Notes: generated by a model not told the origin, from the letters alone. A DNA stretch of 64,000 nucleotides from Pseudomonas solani (GCF_026072635.1 NZ_AP023081.1:590501-654500); one strand, 5' to 3'. Positions 7,976 through 16,728 are shown, numbered from the stretch's first letter. A program made the numbers and translations.

Positions 7976-9172
7976 CTAGTAGGCCACCGGCGTCGGCAGC
8001 ACCGAAGCCGTCTCCAGGCCGAGGAAGCTTTGCAGGTCGGCCTTCTGCGCCATGGCGTCCTGGTAGCCCAGCTCGATCAGTTCATTGCAGTAGCCGGGTT
8101 CGAACAGCAGGTAACTGATCACCCCGGCACCACTGGCCTTGGTCGCTCCCGGCCCACGCAGGAAGGTGCGGATCGCCCGCGGCATCTCGCGGCGGTGACG
8201 CGCGGCGATGGTGTCCAGCGGCTGGCTCGGCGAAATCACCAGCACCTCCACAGGCTTCAGGCCCAGGTTTCGCGGGCGCTGCCCGGCGGGAATCGCCTGG
8301 CTCAGCTGGTTGATGCGCTCCAGCAGCTCGATGTCGCTTTCCAGGTTGTCGATGAAGGTGCTGTTGAGCATGTGCCCGCCGATCTGCGCCAGGCTCGGCG
8401 GGTTGCCCGTACTGGCGCGCACCACACCATCGTTGACGTTGCCCACCCGCGGGTTGCCACTCACCCCCACCACCAGGATGCGATTGGCCCCCAGGTGCAG
8501 CGCCGGGCTGATGGGCGCCGACTGGCGCACCGCGCCGTCGCCGAAGTATTCGCGGTTGATCCGCACCGGCGGGAAGATCAGCGGAATGGCCGCACTGGCC
8601 AGCAGGTGGTCAAGCGCCAGGCGCGTGGGCACGCCGACGCGGCGGTGGCGGAACCAGGGGTCGATGGTGGCGCGGCCCTGGTAGAAGGTCACCGCCTGGC
8701 CGGACTCGTAGCCGAAGGCGGTCACCGCCACGGCCCGCAACTGGCGCAGGCGTACGGCGGCGGCGATGCCGGTGAAGTCCAGCTCGCGCTCCAGCAGGCC
8801 GCGCAGTGGGGCGTTGTCCAGCAGCGCCACCGGCGCGTGGCGGTTCATCCCCAGCAGGCTGTGACCGAGGAAGCGCGCGCTCTGGCGCAATACACCGGGC
8901 CAGTCGCTGCGGTACACCTGGGAGGTGTGGAAGCCTTGCCAGACGGCGGTGAGGCGGCGGATCGCCTCGCTGAAATGCAGGGCACCGCAGGCCAGGCCCA
9001 CAGCGTTGATGGCGCCGGCCGAGGTGCCGACTATCACCGGGAAGGGGTTGTGCATCGAGTCGGGCAGCAGGTCGGCGATCGCCGCCAGCACGCCCACCTG
9101 GTAGGCCGCTCGCGCGCCGCCGCCCGAGAGGATGAGTCCGGTCACGGGCTTGGTTGCGGCGGGTTCACTCAT
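7976..9172 (-). CDS. Patatin-like phospholipase family protein
   Basis: The 398-residue product has the patatin oxyanion motif GGGARAAYQ (about residues 17-25), the nucleophile motif GTSAG (Ser about residue 51) and the DGA motif near residue 213, which complete the Ser-Asp dyad. Members hydrolyse acyl lipids. There is no signal peptide, so the protein is probably cytoplasmic or peripheral to the inner membrane. It converges on the pirin gene, and its stop codon overlaps the intact-frame pirin stop. The hydrolase, MlaA and acyltransferase genes nearby suggest a role in envelope lipids, but that is inference. Confidence 0.88.
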   Translation of the reverse strand: MSEPAATKPVTGLILSGGGARAAYQVGVLAAIADLLPDSMHNPFPVIVGTSAGAINAVGLACGALHFSEAIRRLTAVWQGFHTSQVYRSDWPGVLRQSARFLGHSLLGMNRHAPVALLDNAPLRGLLERELDFTGIAAAVRLRQLRAVAVTAFGYESGQAVTFYQGRATIDPWFRHRRVGVPTRLALDHLLASAAIPLIFPPVRINREYFGDGAVRQSAPISPALHLGANRILVVGVSGNPRVGNVNDGVVRASTGNPPSLAQIGGHMLNSTFIDNLESDIELLERINQLSQAIPAGQRPRNLGLKPVEVLVISPSQPLDTIAARHRREMPRAIRTFLRGPGATKASGAGVISYLLFEPGYCNELIELGYQDAMAQKADLQSFLGLETASVLPTPVAY

Positions 9173-9226
9173 GAAAGGCTTCCGTTTTTTTCCGCGAGTA
9201 TAGGGCCCGCGTGGGCCCGGCGCTGC

Positions 9227-10147
9227 TCAGTAGAGCTTCGGCTCGCCTTCCGGCCGGGTCTTGAAGCGGCGATGGGCCCAGAGGTACTGCTCGGGGAGGC
9301 GGCTTACGGCCTGTTCGATCCACTGGTTGATGCGCAGGCAATCCGCCTCCTCGCTCTCGCCCGGGAAGTCGGCCAGCGGCGGGTGGATCACCAGGCGGTA
9401 GCCGGAGCCGTCGGCCAGGCGTTCCTGGGTGAAGGGCAGCACCCGCGCGCGGCCCAGGCGGGCGAACTTGGTGGTGGCGGTGACGGTGGCGGCGGTGACG
9501 CCGAACAGCGGCACGAACAGGCTCTGCTTGCGCCCGTAGTCCTGGTCCGGCGCGTACCAGATGGCACGCCCGGCACGCAGCACCTTGAGCATGGCGCGTA
9601 CGTCTTCACGCTCGATGGCCGTGGCGTCGAGATTGTGCCGCTCGCGCCCCTGGCGCTGGACGAAGTCGAACAGCGGGTTCTTGTGCTCGCGGTACATGCC
9701 GTCGATGGTGTGCACCTGGCCGAGCAGCGCGGCGCCGATCTCCAGGGTGGTGAAGTGCAGCGCCATGAGAATCACGCCCTGGCCGTCCGCCTGGGCCTGG
9801 CGCAGATGCTCCAGGCCTTCTATATGGGCGAGTTTGCGCAGGCGCGAGGCCGGCCACCACCAGCTCGTGGCCATCTCGAAGAAGGCGATGCCGGTGGAGG
9901 CGAAGTTCTCCCTGAGCAAGCGCTTGCGCTCGGCAACGGGCAACGCGGGGAAACACAGCTCCAGGTTGCGCCGGACGATGTGTCGACGCGAACCGGCGAC
10001 CCGCAGCATCAGCCAGCCCAGGGCGCGCCCCAGGCGCAGCAGCACCGGGTAGGGCAACAGGGTAATCAGCCACAGCACCGCCAGGCCGAGCCACAGGGGC
10101 CAGAAGCGCGGGTGGAGGAAGGCGGCGCGGAAGCGGGGACGTTCCAT
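9227..10147 (-). CDS. htrB: HtrB/LpxL-type lipid A late acyltransferase
   Basis: The product (306 residues) has an N-terminal membrane helix (about 15-35) and the lysophospholipid acyltransferase family motif HFTTLE (H-x4-E, around residue 131), then DGMYREHKNP and PDQDYG, all typical of LpxL/HtrB. Such enzymes add a secondary laurate or similar chain to Kdo2-lipid IVA at the inner membrane. The gene is divergent from minCDE, the arrangement I recall for P. aeruginosa PA3242. Pseudomonads have more than one homologue with different position specificity, which the sequence does not settle. Confidence 0.88.
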   Translation of the reverse strand: MERPRFRAAFLHPRFWPLWLGLAVLWLITLLPYPVLLRLGRALGWLMLRVAGSRRHIVRRNLELCFPALPVAERKRLLRENFASTGIAFFEMATSWWWPASRLRKLAHIEGLEHLRQAQADGQGVILMALHFTTLEIGAALLGQVHTIDGMYREHKNPLFDFVQRQGRERHNLDATAIEREDVRAMLKVLRAGRAIWYAPDQDYGRKQSLFVPLFGVTAATVTATTKFARLGRARVLPFTQERLADGSGYRLVIHPPLADFPGESEEADCLRINQWIEQAVSRLPEQYLWAHRRFKTRPEGEPKLY

Positions 10148-10289
10148 CGGTGGATCCGTAGGGCTGTGTGGGCAAAGGCCGGCATTCTACAGAAATAGCT
10201 GCCAGCCGGCGCCCATCCTGCCCCGCGCGTCTTGCGACGGCCCGGCGTTCTCGCTATAAGTCCTGCCCATCAGACCCAGCAGAAAGACC

Positions 10290-11036
10290 ATGAGCCAAGC
10301 TGACCTTCTCGACCAAGATCCCGTGTTCCAGCTCAAGGGCAGCATGCTCGCCATCACCGTGATGGAGCTGGCGCACAACGACCTCGAACGCCTCGCCCGG
10401 CAACTGGCCGACAAGGTCGCCCAGGCCCCCAACTTCTTCCAGAACACCCCGCTGGTGATGGCCCTCGACAAACTGCCGGCCAGCGAAGGCGAAGTGGACC
10501 TCGCCGCGCTGCTCGACGTCTGCCGCCGCCATGGCCTGCGCACCCTGGCCATCCGCGCCAGCAACGAACAGCACATCGCCGCCGCCAATACCCTCGACAT
10601 CCCCGTGCTGCCGCCCTCGGGCGCTCGCGAGCGGGTCATCGACCCGGTGGAGCCCGGCGCCAAGAAGGCGACGAAAGTCCCGGAGAAACCCGCCGAGCCC
10701 GTGACCCGCCCGACCAAGGTGGTGACTACCCCGGTACGCGGCGGCCAGCAGATCTACGCTCCCGGCGGCGACCTGGTGGTAGTCGCCCCGGTGAGCCCGG
10801 GTGCGGAACTTCTCGCCGATGGCAACATCCATGTGTACGGTCCCATGCGTGGCAGGGCACTGGCAGGCATAAAGGGCGATACCAAGGCCCGGATCTTCTG
10901 TCAGCAACTGGCCGCCGAACTGGTGTCGGTAGCCGGTCAATACAAGGTCGCCGAAGACCTCCGGCGCGAGCCGCTCTGGGGGCATTCGGTGCAGGTCAGC
11001 CTGTCGGGAGATGTGTTGAACATCACCCGCCTTTAA
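10290..11036 (+). CDS. minC: Septum site-determining protein MinC
   Basis: MinC blocks FtsZ assembly away from midcell and is brought to the membrane by MinD. The 248-residue product has an N-terminal FtsZ-binding domain (about 10-115), a proline- and lysine-rich linker (about 117-145) and a C-terminal beta-helix domain with VRGGQQIYAPGGDLVVV, NIHVYGPMRGRALAG and GDTKARIF, the classic MinC repeats. The order minC-minD-minE is conserved. The spacing to minD is about 100 bases, longer than usual within an operon, and contains an AT-rich stretch that could add a promoter. Confidence 0.97.
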   Translation: MSQADLLDQDPVFQLKGSMLAITVMELAHNDLERLARQLADKVAQAPNFFQNTPLVMALDKLPASEGEVDLAALLDVCRRHGLRTLAIRASNEQHIAAANTLDIPVLPPSGARERVIDPVEPGAKKATKVPEKPAEPVTRPTKVVTTPVRGGQQIYAPGGDLVVVAPVSPGAELLADGNIHVYGPMRGRALAGIKGDTKARIFCQQLAAELVSVAGQYKVAEDLRREPLWGHSVQVSLSGDVLNITRL

Positions 11037-11135
11037 CGGATACTGCCGCGAATTTTCAGGGACCTGAACGGGAGCCAGGACGGCCGACCAAGGCCTGCAA
11101 GTTCCCGCTTTTCTTATTATTTGGGGTGAATCACC

Positions 11136-11951
11136 TTGGCCAAGATCCTCGTTGTCACGTCCGGCAAGGGTGGCGTGGGCAAAACCACCACCAGCGCCGC
11201 CATCGGCACCGGCCTCGCTCTGCGCGGGCACAAAACCGTCATCGTCGACTTCGACGTCGGCCTGCGTAACCTCGACCTCATCATGGGCTGCGAACGCCGC
11301 GTGGTGTACGACTTCGTCAACGTCATCAACGGCGAAGCGACCCTGACCCAGGCCCTGATCAAGGACAAGCGTCTCGAGAACCTCTACGTCCTGGCCGCCA
11401 GCCAGACCCGCGACAAGGACGCGCTGACCCTCGAAGGCGTCGGCACGGTCATCGAAGAGCTGGCGAAGAATTTCGAATACGTGGTCTGCGACTCTCCCGC
11501 CGGCATCGAGAAAGGTGCCCACCTGGCCATGTACTACGCCGATGAGGCGATCGTCGTGACCAACCCGGAAGTCTCCTCGGTACGCGACTCCGACCGCATG
11601 CTCGGCCTGCTGGCCAGCAAATCGCGCCGCGCCGAGAAGGGCGAGGAGCCGATCAAGGAGCGCCTGCTGCTCACCCGCTACAACCCGGAGCGCGTCACCA
11701 AGGGCGAAATGCTCGGTGTCGAGGACGTCGAGGAAATCCTCGCCATCCACCTGCTCGGTGTCATCCCGGAATCCCAGGCGGTGCTCAAGGCATCTAACCA
11801 GGGTGTTCCGGTCATCCTCGACGAGCAAAGCGACGCCGGCCAGGCGTACAGTGATGCCGTCGATCGCCTGCTCGGCAAGGAACTGCCCCACCGGTTCCTG
11901 GACGTGCAGAAGAAAGGACTCTTGCAACGCCTTTTTGGAGGCCGTGAATGA
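11136..11951 (+). CDS. minD: Septum site-determining ATPase MinD
   Basis: MinD is a membrane-cycling ParA/MinD-family ATPase that recruits MinC and MinE. The 271-residue product shows the deviant Walker A motif SGKGGVGKTT (residues 9-18), the switch segment DFDVGLRNLD, DSPAGIEKG, and a C-terminal amphipathic helix KKGLLQRLFGG that targets the membrane. The start is a TTG at 11136, set by the conserved MAKILVVTSGKGG N-terminus and the GGGGTGA upstream; no in-frame ATG or GTG fits. The stop overlaps the minE start by four bases (ATGA). Confidence 0.98.
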   Translation: MAKILVVTSGKGGVGKTTTSAAIGTGLALRGHKTVIVDFDVGLRNLDLIMGCERRVVYDFVNVINGEATLTQALIKDKRLENLYVLAASQTRDKDALTLEGVGTVIEELAKNFEYVVCDSPAGIEKGAHLAMYYADEAIVVTNPEVSSVRDSDRMLGLLASKSRRAEKGEEPIKERLLLTRYNPERVTKGEMLGVEDVEEILAIHLLGVIPESQAVLKASNQGVPVILDEQSDAGQAYSDAVDRLLGKELPHRFLDVQKKGLLQRLFGGRE

Positions 11952-12202
11952 ATATTCTTGACTTCTTTCGCGAGCGGAAGAAGCAGAACAGCGCTTCGAT
12001 CGCTAAAGAACGACTCCAGATCATCGTCGCCCACGAGCGCGGCCAGCGCAGCCAGCCGGACTACCTCCCGGCGCTGCAGAAGGAACTGGTTGAGGTGATC
12101 CGTAAGTACGTCAACATCGACCAGGATCAGGTCCAGGTCCTGCTCGAGGACCAGGGCAACTGCTCCATCCTCGAGTTGAACATCACCCTGCCCGATCGCT
12201 GA
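11948..12202 (+). CDS. minE: Cell division topological specificity factor MinE
   Basis: This is an 84-residue protein with the MinD-activating N-terminus (MNILDFFRERKKQNSASIAK) and the C-terminal dimerisation domain. MinE stimulates MinD ATPase activity and drives pole-to-pole oscillation, which frees midcell for the Z ring. The start overlaps the minD stop, so translation is coupled and stoichiometry is probably fixed. A GC-rich hairpin at 12220-12247 follows the stop. Length and motifs are normal. Confidence 0.98.
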   Translation: MNILDFFRERKKQNSASIAKERLQIIVAHERGQRSQPDYLPALQKELVEVIRKYVNIDQDQVQVLLEDQGNCSILELNITLPDR

Positions 12203-12219
12203 TCAGGGCTGGTGTGCTG

Positions 12220-12247
12220 GACGGCGGCTGCGGCCGCCGTCTTCATT
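12220..12247 (+). terminator. Terminator after minCDE
   Basis: GACGGCGGC-TGCG-GCCGCCGTC is a nine-base-pair stem followed by TTCATTT. It separates minE from the pseudouridine synthase gene. Confidence 0.65.
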
Positions 12248-12262
12248 TCCGGATATAGAACC

Positions 12263-12898
12263 ATGCCTCTCTCGCAGATCGAAATACTCCACCAGGATCC
12301 GGCCTTCCTGGTCATCAACAAGCCGACCCTGCTGCTTTCCGTGCCGGGCCGCGCCGATGACAACAAGGACTGCCTGATCACCCGGCTGCAGGAGAACGGC
12401 TACCCGGAAGCGCTGATCGTCCACCGCCTGGACTGGGAGACCTCGGGCATCATCCTCCTGGCCCGTGACCCCGACAGCCACCGCGAGCTGTCCCGCCAGT
12501 TCCATGATCGCGAGACCGAGAAGGCCTACACCGCCCTCTGCTGGGGCCAGCCGGAACAGGACAGCGGGCGCATCGAACTGCCCCTGCGCTACGACCCGCC
12601 GACCAAGCCGCGCCACGTGGTCGACCACGAGCAGGGCCGCCACGCCCTGACCTTCTGGCGGGTACTGGAGCGCTGCGGCAACCACTGCCGCGTCGAGCTG
12701 ACCCCCATCACCGGTCGCTCCCACCAGTTGCGCGTGCACATGCTCTCCATCGGCCACCCACTGCTGGGCGACCGCCTCTACGCCCACGACGAAGCCCTGG
12801 CCGCCCACGAGCGCCTGTGCCTGCACGCCAGCATGCTCGCCTTCAGCCACCCGGTGACCGGCGAGCGCTTGCGCTTCGAGTGCCCGGCGCCGTTCTGA
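12263..12898 (+). CDS. rluA: RluA-family pseudouridine synthase
   Basis: The 211-residue protein has the catalytic motif HRLDWETSG (Asp about residue 56) and the GRSHQLRVHM motif of the RluA family. RluA makes pseudouridine 746 in 23S rRNA and 32 in some tRNAs. Size and sequence resemble the short RluA form without an S4 domain. I chose the ATG at 12263 over an upstream start at 12212, which would add an Ala-rich segment inside the terminator. It lies after minCDE, as in P. aeruginosa as I recall, and four bases before the methyltransferase gene, so these two are probably cotranscribed. Confidence 0.85.
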   Translation: MPLSQIEILHQDPAFLVINKPTLLLSVPGRADDNKDCLITRLQENGYPEALIVHRLDWETSGIILLARDPDSHRELSRQFHDRETEKAYTALCWGQPEQDSGRIELPLRYDPPTKPRHVVDHEQGRHALTFWRVLERCGNHCRVELTPITGRSHQLRVHMLSIGHPLLGDRLYAHDEALAAHERLCLHASMLAFSHPVTGERLRFECPAPF

Positions 12899-12902
12899 GG
12901 CG

Positions 12903-13478
12903 ATGACCGACAGCCTCTACTACGACCGTACCCAGGGCGCCCCACCCTGGCCGGTCCTGTTGATGGCCATCGAAGCCCTCGGCCGCCCCGGTAACCGTGG
13001 CATCGACCTCGGCTGCGGCGCCGGCCGCGACACCCTGGAAATGCTCCGCCGTGGCTGGGAGGTGCTGGCCATCGACCGCGAGCCCGAAGCCATCGAACGC
13101 CTGCTGGGCCAGGTGCCGCCCGATCAGTTGCCACGCCTGCAAGCGCGCTGCGCCCGTTTCGAGGACTGCGAGCTGCCGGCCGCCGACGTCGTCAACAGCG
13201 CCTTCGCCCTGCCCTTCTGCGCCCCGGCGGACTTCCCGGCCCTGTGGCAGCGCATCGACGAGGCCCTGGCAGGCGGCGGTATCTTCTGCGGCAACCTGTT
13301 CGGCGAACGTGACGACTGGGCCGGCCCCGAGCTGAGCATCTTCAGCGAGGACCAGGTTCGGCAGCTGTTCGCCGACTGGGAGCTGCTGCACTTCGAAGTG
13401 ATCGACCGCGAAGGCAGCACCGCCCGTGGCCGCACCAAGCGCTGGCACCTGTTTTCAGTGGTCGCGCGGCACCGCTGA
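12903..13478 (+). CDS. Class I SAM-dependent methyltransferase
   Basis: The 191-residue product shows motif I (GIDLGCGAGRDTLEML, about residues 36-51), motif II (VLAIDREPEAIERL) and a motif near DVVNSAFALPFC, which mark a small-molecule or tellurite-resistance-like (TehB-type) class I methyltransferase. The substrate cannot be told. It begins four bases after the rluA stop. No specificity region is recognisable, and the start ATG is the first in frame. Confidence 0.82.
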   Translation: MTDSLYYDRTQGAPPWPVLLMAIEALGRPGNRGIDLGCGAGRDTLEMLRRGWEVLAIDREPEAIERLLGQVPPDQLPRLQARCARFEDCELPAADVVNSAFALPFCAPADFPALWQRIDEALAGGGIFCGNLFGERDDWAGPELSIFSEDQVRQLFADWELLHFEVIDREGSTARGRTKRWHLFSVVARHR

Positions 13479-13600
13479 ATCCATGACGGCCGGCACAAGA
13501 ACCGGGCTATCGCCGCCATGGTGAAAATTCACCGGCCTGCGCCTCCTAATCAGCAAGCCCGATGCGATAAACTCCGGCCCATCGCTGTCTGGAGTCCGTT

Positions 13601-14890
13601 ATGCGCGAAGAGTTGAACCAGGGCCTTATCGATTTCCTCAAGGCCTCCCCCACCCCCTTCCATGCCACCCGCAGCCTGGCCCAGCGCCTGGAGGCAGCGG
13701 GCTACGTGCACCTCGACGAGCGCGATGCCTGGCGCGCCGAGGCCGGTGGGCGCTACTACGTGACCCGCAACGACTCCTCGCTGATCGCCATCAAACTGGG
13801 CAAGCGCCCCATGCTCGACGGCGGCCTGCGCCTGGTCGGCGCCCACACCGACAGCCCCTGCCTGCGAGTCAAGCCCAACCCGGAACTGCACCGCCAGGGC
13901 TTCTGGCAACTGGGCGTCGAAGTCTACGGCGGCGCCCTGCTGGCCCCCTGGTTCGACCGCGACCTGTCCCTGGCCGGCCGCGTCACCTACCGCGCCGCCG
14001 GCAAGGTGGAAAGCCAGTTGGTGGACTTCCAGGCGCCCATCGCCGTGATCCCCAACCTGGCCATCCACCTCAACCGTGAAGCCAACCAGGGCTGGGCCAT
14101 CAACGCCCAGACCGAACTGCCACCGATCCTGGCCCAGCTGGCCACCGGCGAGACCCGCGAGTTCCGTGACCTGCTGGCCGAGCAACTGACCCTGGAGCAC
14201 GGCGTCAGCGCCGACGCGGTGCTGGACTACGAACTGAGCCTCTACGACACCCAGAGCGCCGCCGTGATCGGCCTCGGCGGCGACTTCATCGCCGGTGCGC
14301 GCCTGGACAACCTGCTCTCCTGCTACGCCGGCCTGCAGGCCCTGCTCGCCGCCGAAGGCGACGAAAGCTGCGTACTGGTGTGCACCGACCACGAGGAAGT
14401 GGGCTCCTGCTCCGCCTGTGGCGCCGACGGCCCCTTCCTGGAGCAGGTGCTGCGCCGCCTGATGCCCGAAGGCGATGCGTTCGCCCGCACCATCCAGCGC
14501 TCGTTGCTGGTTTCCGCCGACAACGCCCATGGCGTGCACCCCAACTACGCCGACAAGCACGACGGCAACCACGGGCCCAAGCTCAACGCCGGCCCGGTGA
14601 TCAAGATCAACAGCAACCAGCGCTACGCCACCAACAGCGAAACCGCCGGTTTCTTCCGCCACCTGTGCCTGGAAAACGAAGTGCCGGTGCAGAGCTTCGT
14701 CACCCGCAGCGATATGGGGTGCGGCTCCACCATCGGCCCCATCACCGCCAGCCAACTGGGCGTGCGCACCGTGGACATCGGCCTGCCGACCTTCGCCATG
14801 CACTCCATCCGCGAACTGGCCGGCAGCCATGACCTCGCCCACCTGGTGAAGGTGCTGGCCGCCTTCTACTCCAGCCACGACCTGCCCTGA
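13601..14890 (+). CDS. apeB: M18 family aspartyl/acidic aminopeptidase
   Basis: The 429-residue product matches the M18 metallopeptidase family across its length: GAHTDSPCLRVKP (metal His and Asp), the acidic CTDHEEVGS (catalytic and metal Glu), and HGVHPNYADKHDGNHGP near the end. M18 enzymes are large cytosolic complexes that release N-terminal acidic or other residues from peptides. The gene is followed 14 bases later by gmhA. Length fits the bacterial ApeB group; no signal peptide is present. Confidence 0.93.
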   Translation: MREELNQGLIDFLKASPTPFHATRSLAQRLEAAGYVHLDERDAWRAEAGGRYYVTRNDSSLIAIKLGKRPMLDGGLRLVGAHTDSPCLRVKPNPELHRQGFWQLGVEVYGGALLAPWFDRDLSLAGRVTYRAAGKVESQLVDFQAPIAVIPNLAIHLNREANQGWAINAQTELPPILAQLATGETREFRDLLAEQLTLEHGVSADAVLDYELSLYDTQSAAVIGLGGDFIAGARLDNLLSCYAGLQALLAAEGDESCVLVCTDHEEVGSCSACGADGPFLEQVLRRLMPEGDAFARTIQRSLLVSADNAHGVHPNYADKHDGNHGPKLNAGPVIKINSNQRYATNSETAGFFRHLCLENEVPVQSFVTRSDMGCGSTIGPITASQLGVRTVDIGLPTFAMHSIRELAGSHDLAHLVKVLAAFYSSHDLP

Positions 14891-14904
14891 ACGGAGACAG
14901 CCGC

Positions 14905-15492
14905 ATGCTCAGCCACATCCGCAACAGCCTCGAGGAAGCCCGGACGGCGCTGGACAACTTCATCGCCAACGAGCAGGCCCTGCGCAGCATCGAGCGCGCG
15001 GCGGAACTGCTGGTGGAAAGCTTCGAGAACAAGGGCAAGGCCTTCTCCTGCGGCAATGGCGGCTCCATGTGCGACGCCATGCACTTCGCCGAGGAACTGA
15101 CCGGGCGCTACCGCAAGAACCGCCCGGGCATCGCCGCCATCTCCATCAGCGACGCCAGCCACATCAGCTGCGTGGCCAACGACTTCGGCTACGACCACAT
15201 CTTCTCGCGCTACATCGAATCCCACGGTCGTGAAGGTGACGTGCTGCTGGCCTTCAGCACCAGCGGCAAGAGCCCCAACGTGATCAAGGCCGCCGAAGCC
15301 GCCAAGGCACTGGGGGTGAAGGTCGTCGCCCTCACCGGCAAACCCGGCTCGCTGCTCGAAGGCCTCGCCGACGTGTGCATCTGCGCCCCCGGCGGCGACT
15401 TCGCCGACCGCGTGCAGGAGCTGCACATCAAGGTGGTGCACATCCTCATCGAGCTGGTGGAACGCAAGCTCGCGCCTGAAAACTACGCTTAA
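14905..15492 (+). CDS. gmhA: Phosphoheptose isomerase GmhA (enterobacterial type)
   Basis: The SIS-domain product of 195 residues carries SCGNGGSMCDAMHFAEELTG, SHISCVANDFGYDHIFSRY, STSGKSPNVIKA and VQELHIKVVHILIE. These follow the E. coli GmhA/LpcA pattern closely from memory. GmhA converts sedoheptulose 7-phosphate to D-glycero-D-manno-heptose 7-phosphate, the first step to ADP-heptose for LPS inner core. The P. aeruginosa gmhA I recall is more DiaA-like and located elsewhere, so this may be a second copy or a replacement. It may form an operon with apeB. Confidence 0.85.
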   Translation: MLSHIRNSLEEARTALDNFIANEQALRSIERAAELLVESFENKGKAFSCGNGGSMCDAMHFAEELTGRYRKNRPGIAAISISDASHISCVANDFGYDHIFSRYIESHGREGDVLLAFSTSGKSPNVIKAAEAAKALGVKVVALTGKPGSLLEGLADVCICAPGGDFADRVQELHIKVVHILIELVERKLAPENYA

Positions 15493-15495
15493 AGA

Positions 15496-15706
15496 AGCTG
15501 GAAGCTGGAAGCCAGTCAGCGTGCCAGGCCCAGCTTCCTGGTTAACTCAGCCCGCCTCAGAACGCATTGGTAGGTTGGCGCCGAGCGCAGCGAGGCCCAA
15601 CGACGCACACTTCACCCTCGCCATGTTGGGCTTCGTACCTCAGCCCAACCTACACCCGCCCCCGCTCTGCCCTTCACTTCCAGCTTCTAACTTCTGGCTT
15701 CCAGCT
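15496..15706. repeat. Nested inverted-repeat element between gmhA and the GntR gene
   Basis: Four nested features are visible: outer arms AGCTGGAAGCCAG (15503-15515) and CTGGCTTCCAGCT (15694-15706); middle arms GTAGGTTGG (15570-15578) and CCAACCTAC (15645-15653); inner arms GCCCAAC (15595-15601) and GTTGGGC (15625-15631). The left outer arm is itself a short AGCTGGA tandem. It fills the whole gap and has no credible gene. Confidence 0.7.
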
Positions 15707-15710
15707 GCCC

Positions 15711-16427
15711 TTATTCCGGCACCTCCACGCTGACGTGGATCGCATCGTGCCGCCAGAACTCCAGGTCGCAGTCGATCAACCGGCCGTGCTGGTCGCGGTT
15801 GACCCGGGTGATGCGCAGCGCCGGGCTGCCGGGGGCGACCTTCAGGGTCGAGGCGGCTTCGGGGTGCAGCGCCGTGGGCACCATGTCGAAGCGCACGCGG
15901 CCGTAGCGGATGCCGTATTCGCTGCCGTAGAGGTCGGTCAGCGAGCGGGTCAGGTCGAAATCGAGGATGCCGGCGAAGTACTGCGGGTTGAGGTAATGCT
16001 CGACGTAGAGCACCAGGCGCCCGTCGATGCGCCGTGCCCGGCGGATCTGGTAGACGCTGGACAACGCCGGCAGCTCCAGCAGCTCGCAGACTTCCACGGT
16101 CGCCGGCATTAGCCGTGCACTGAGCACTTCGGTGGCCGGAACCCGGCCCTGCTCGCCAACCATGGCGTGGAAGTGGCTGCGCACCAGGGGGTTGTAGGCC
16201 ACCCGTGGCGGCGAGACGAACCAGCCGCGGCGCTCTTCACGGTAGATCAGCCCCTGCGCCTCCAGCTGGCCCAGTGCCTCACGCAGGGTGATGCGGGTGG
16301 TGTCGAACAGTTCGCTGAGCTTGCGCTCGGCCGGCAGCTTGCCGCCCAGAGGCAACAGGCCATGCTCGATCTGCTCCTGCAGGGCGCGGCAGATGGCGGT
16401 AACGGTACGGGGCGCCTCTTCGCGCAT
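15711..16427 (-). CDS. GntR-family transcriptional regulator with UTRA domain
   Basis: The 238-residue protein has an N-terminal winged helix (about 8-72, GKLPAERKLSELFDTTRITLREALGQLEAQG) and a C-terminal UTRA ligand-binding domain (about 90-230). UTRA regulators bind small sugars, phosphonates or amino acids and relieve repression. The gene is divergent from the ABC-importer operon, so it probably controls that operon in response to the imported compound. The stop is next to the nested repeat. Confidence 0.88.
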   Translation of the reverse strand: MREEAPRTVTAICRALQEQIEHGLLPLGGKLPAERKLSELFDTTRITLREALGQLEAQGLIYREERRGWFVSPPRVAYNPLVRSHFHAMVGEQGRVPATEVLSARLMPATVEVCELLELPALSSVYQIRRARRIDGRLVLYVEHYLNPQYFAGILDFDLTRSLTDLYGSEYGIRYGRVRFDMVPTALHPEAASTLKVAPGSPALRITRVNRDQHGRLIDCDLEFWRHDAIHVSVEVPE

Positions 16428-16447
16428 CGAAAAACTCCAATCTGGAA

Positions 16448-16701
16448 TAGACCAGCACCATAAAAGTGCGATGCCGATGGGGGTGTGACCATCCTATGCA
16501 GCCTAGATGACTGTCCCGTGACAGCACCTGCGACCTGCAGGGTGCGTGCCAGCGACAGGGTCCCGCGCCAAGCGCCATGGGACGTGCAGCCATGGTCTAC
16601 GCTTGCTGACGCCGGAAGAACGGGGCCCGCAGAGCCACGCGGTGCAATGAAACCGTCATCTATGGCCTTTAGATTGGCCTGGGTCTTGCTGATCTAGACC
16701 A
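16448..16701. promoter_or_regulatory. Divergent promoter region with TAGACCA half-sites
   Basis: TAGACCAG at 16448-16455 and CTAGACCAAT at 16694-16703 share a TAGACCA core, and the second also has a partial inverse partner ATTGG upstream. One lies near the GntR gene start and one near the importer start, so they are candidate sites for the GntR protein. No other structure was seen in this gap. Confidence 0.3.
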
Positions 16702-16728
16702 ATACTCAACCCTGCTAAGGAGCTTCAT

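Noticed and set aside
8030..10198. 722-residue plus-strand frame opposite the patatin and htrB genes
   Set aside because: It runs across two good minus-strand genes and their gap with composition typical of antisense frames and no recognisable domain.
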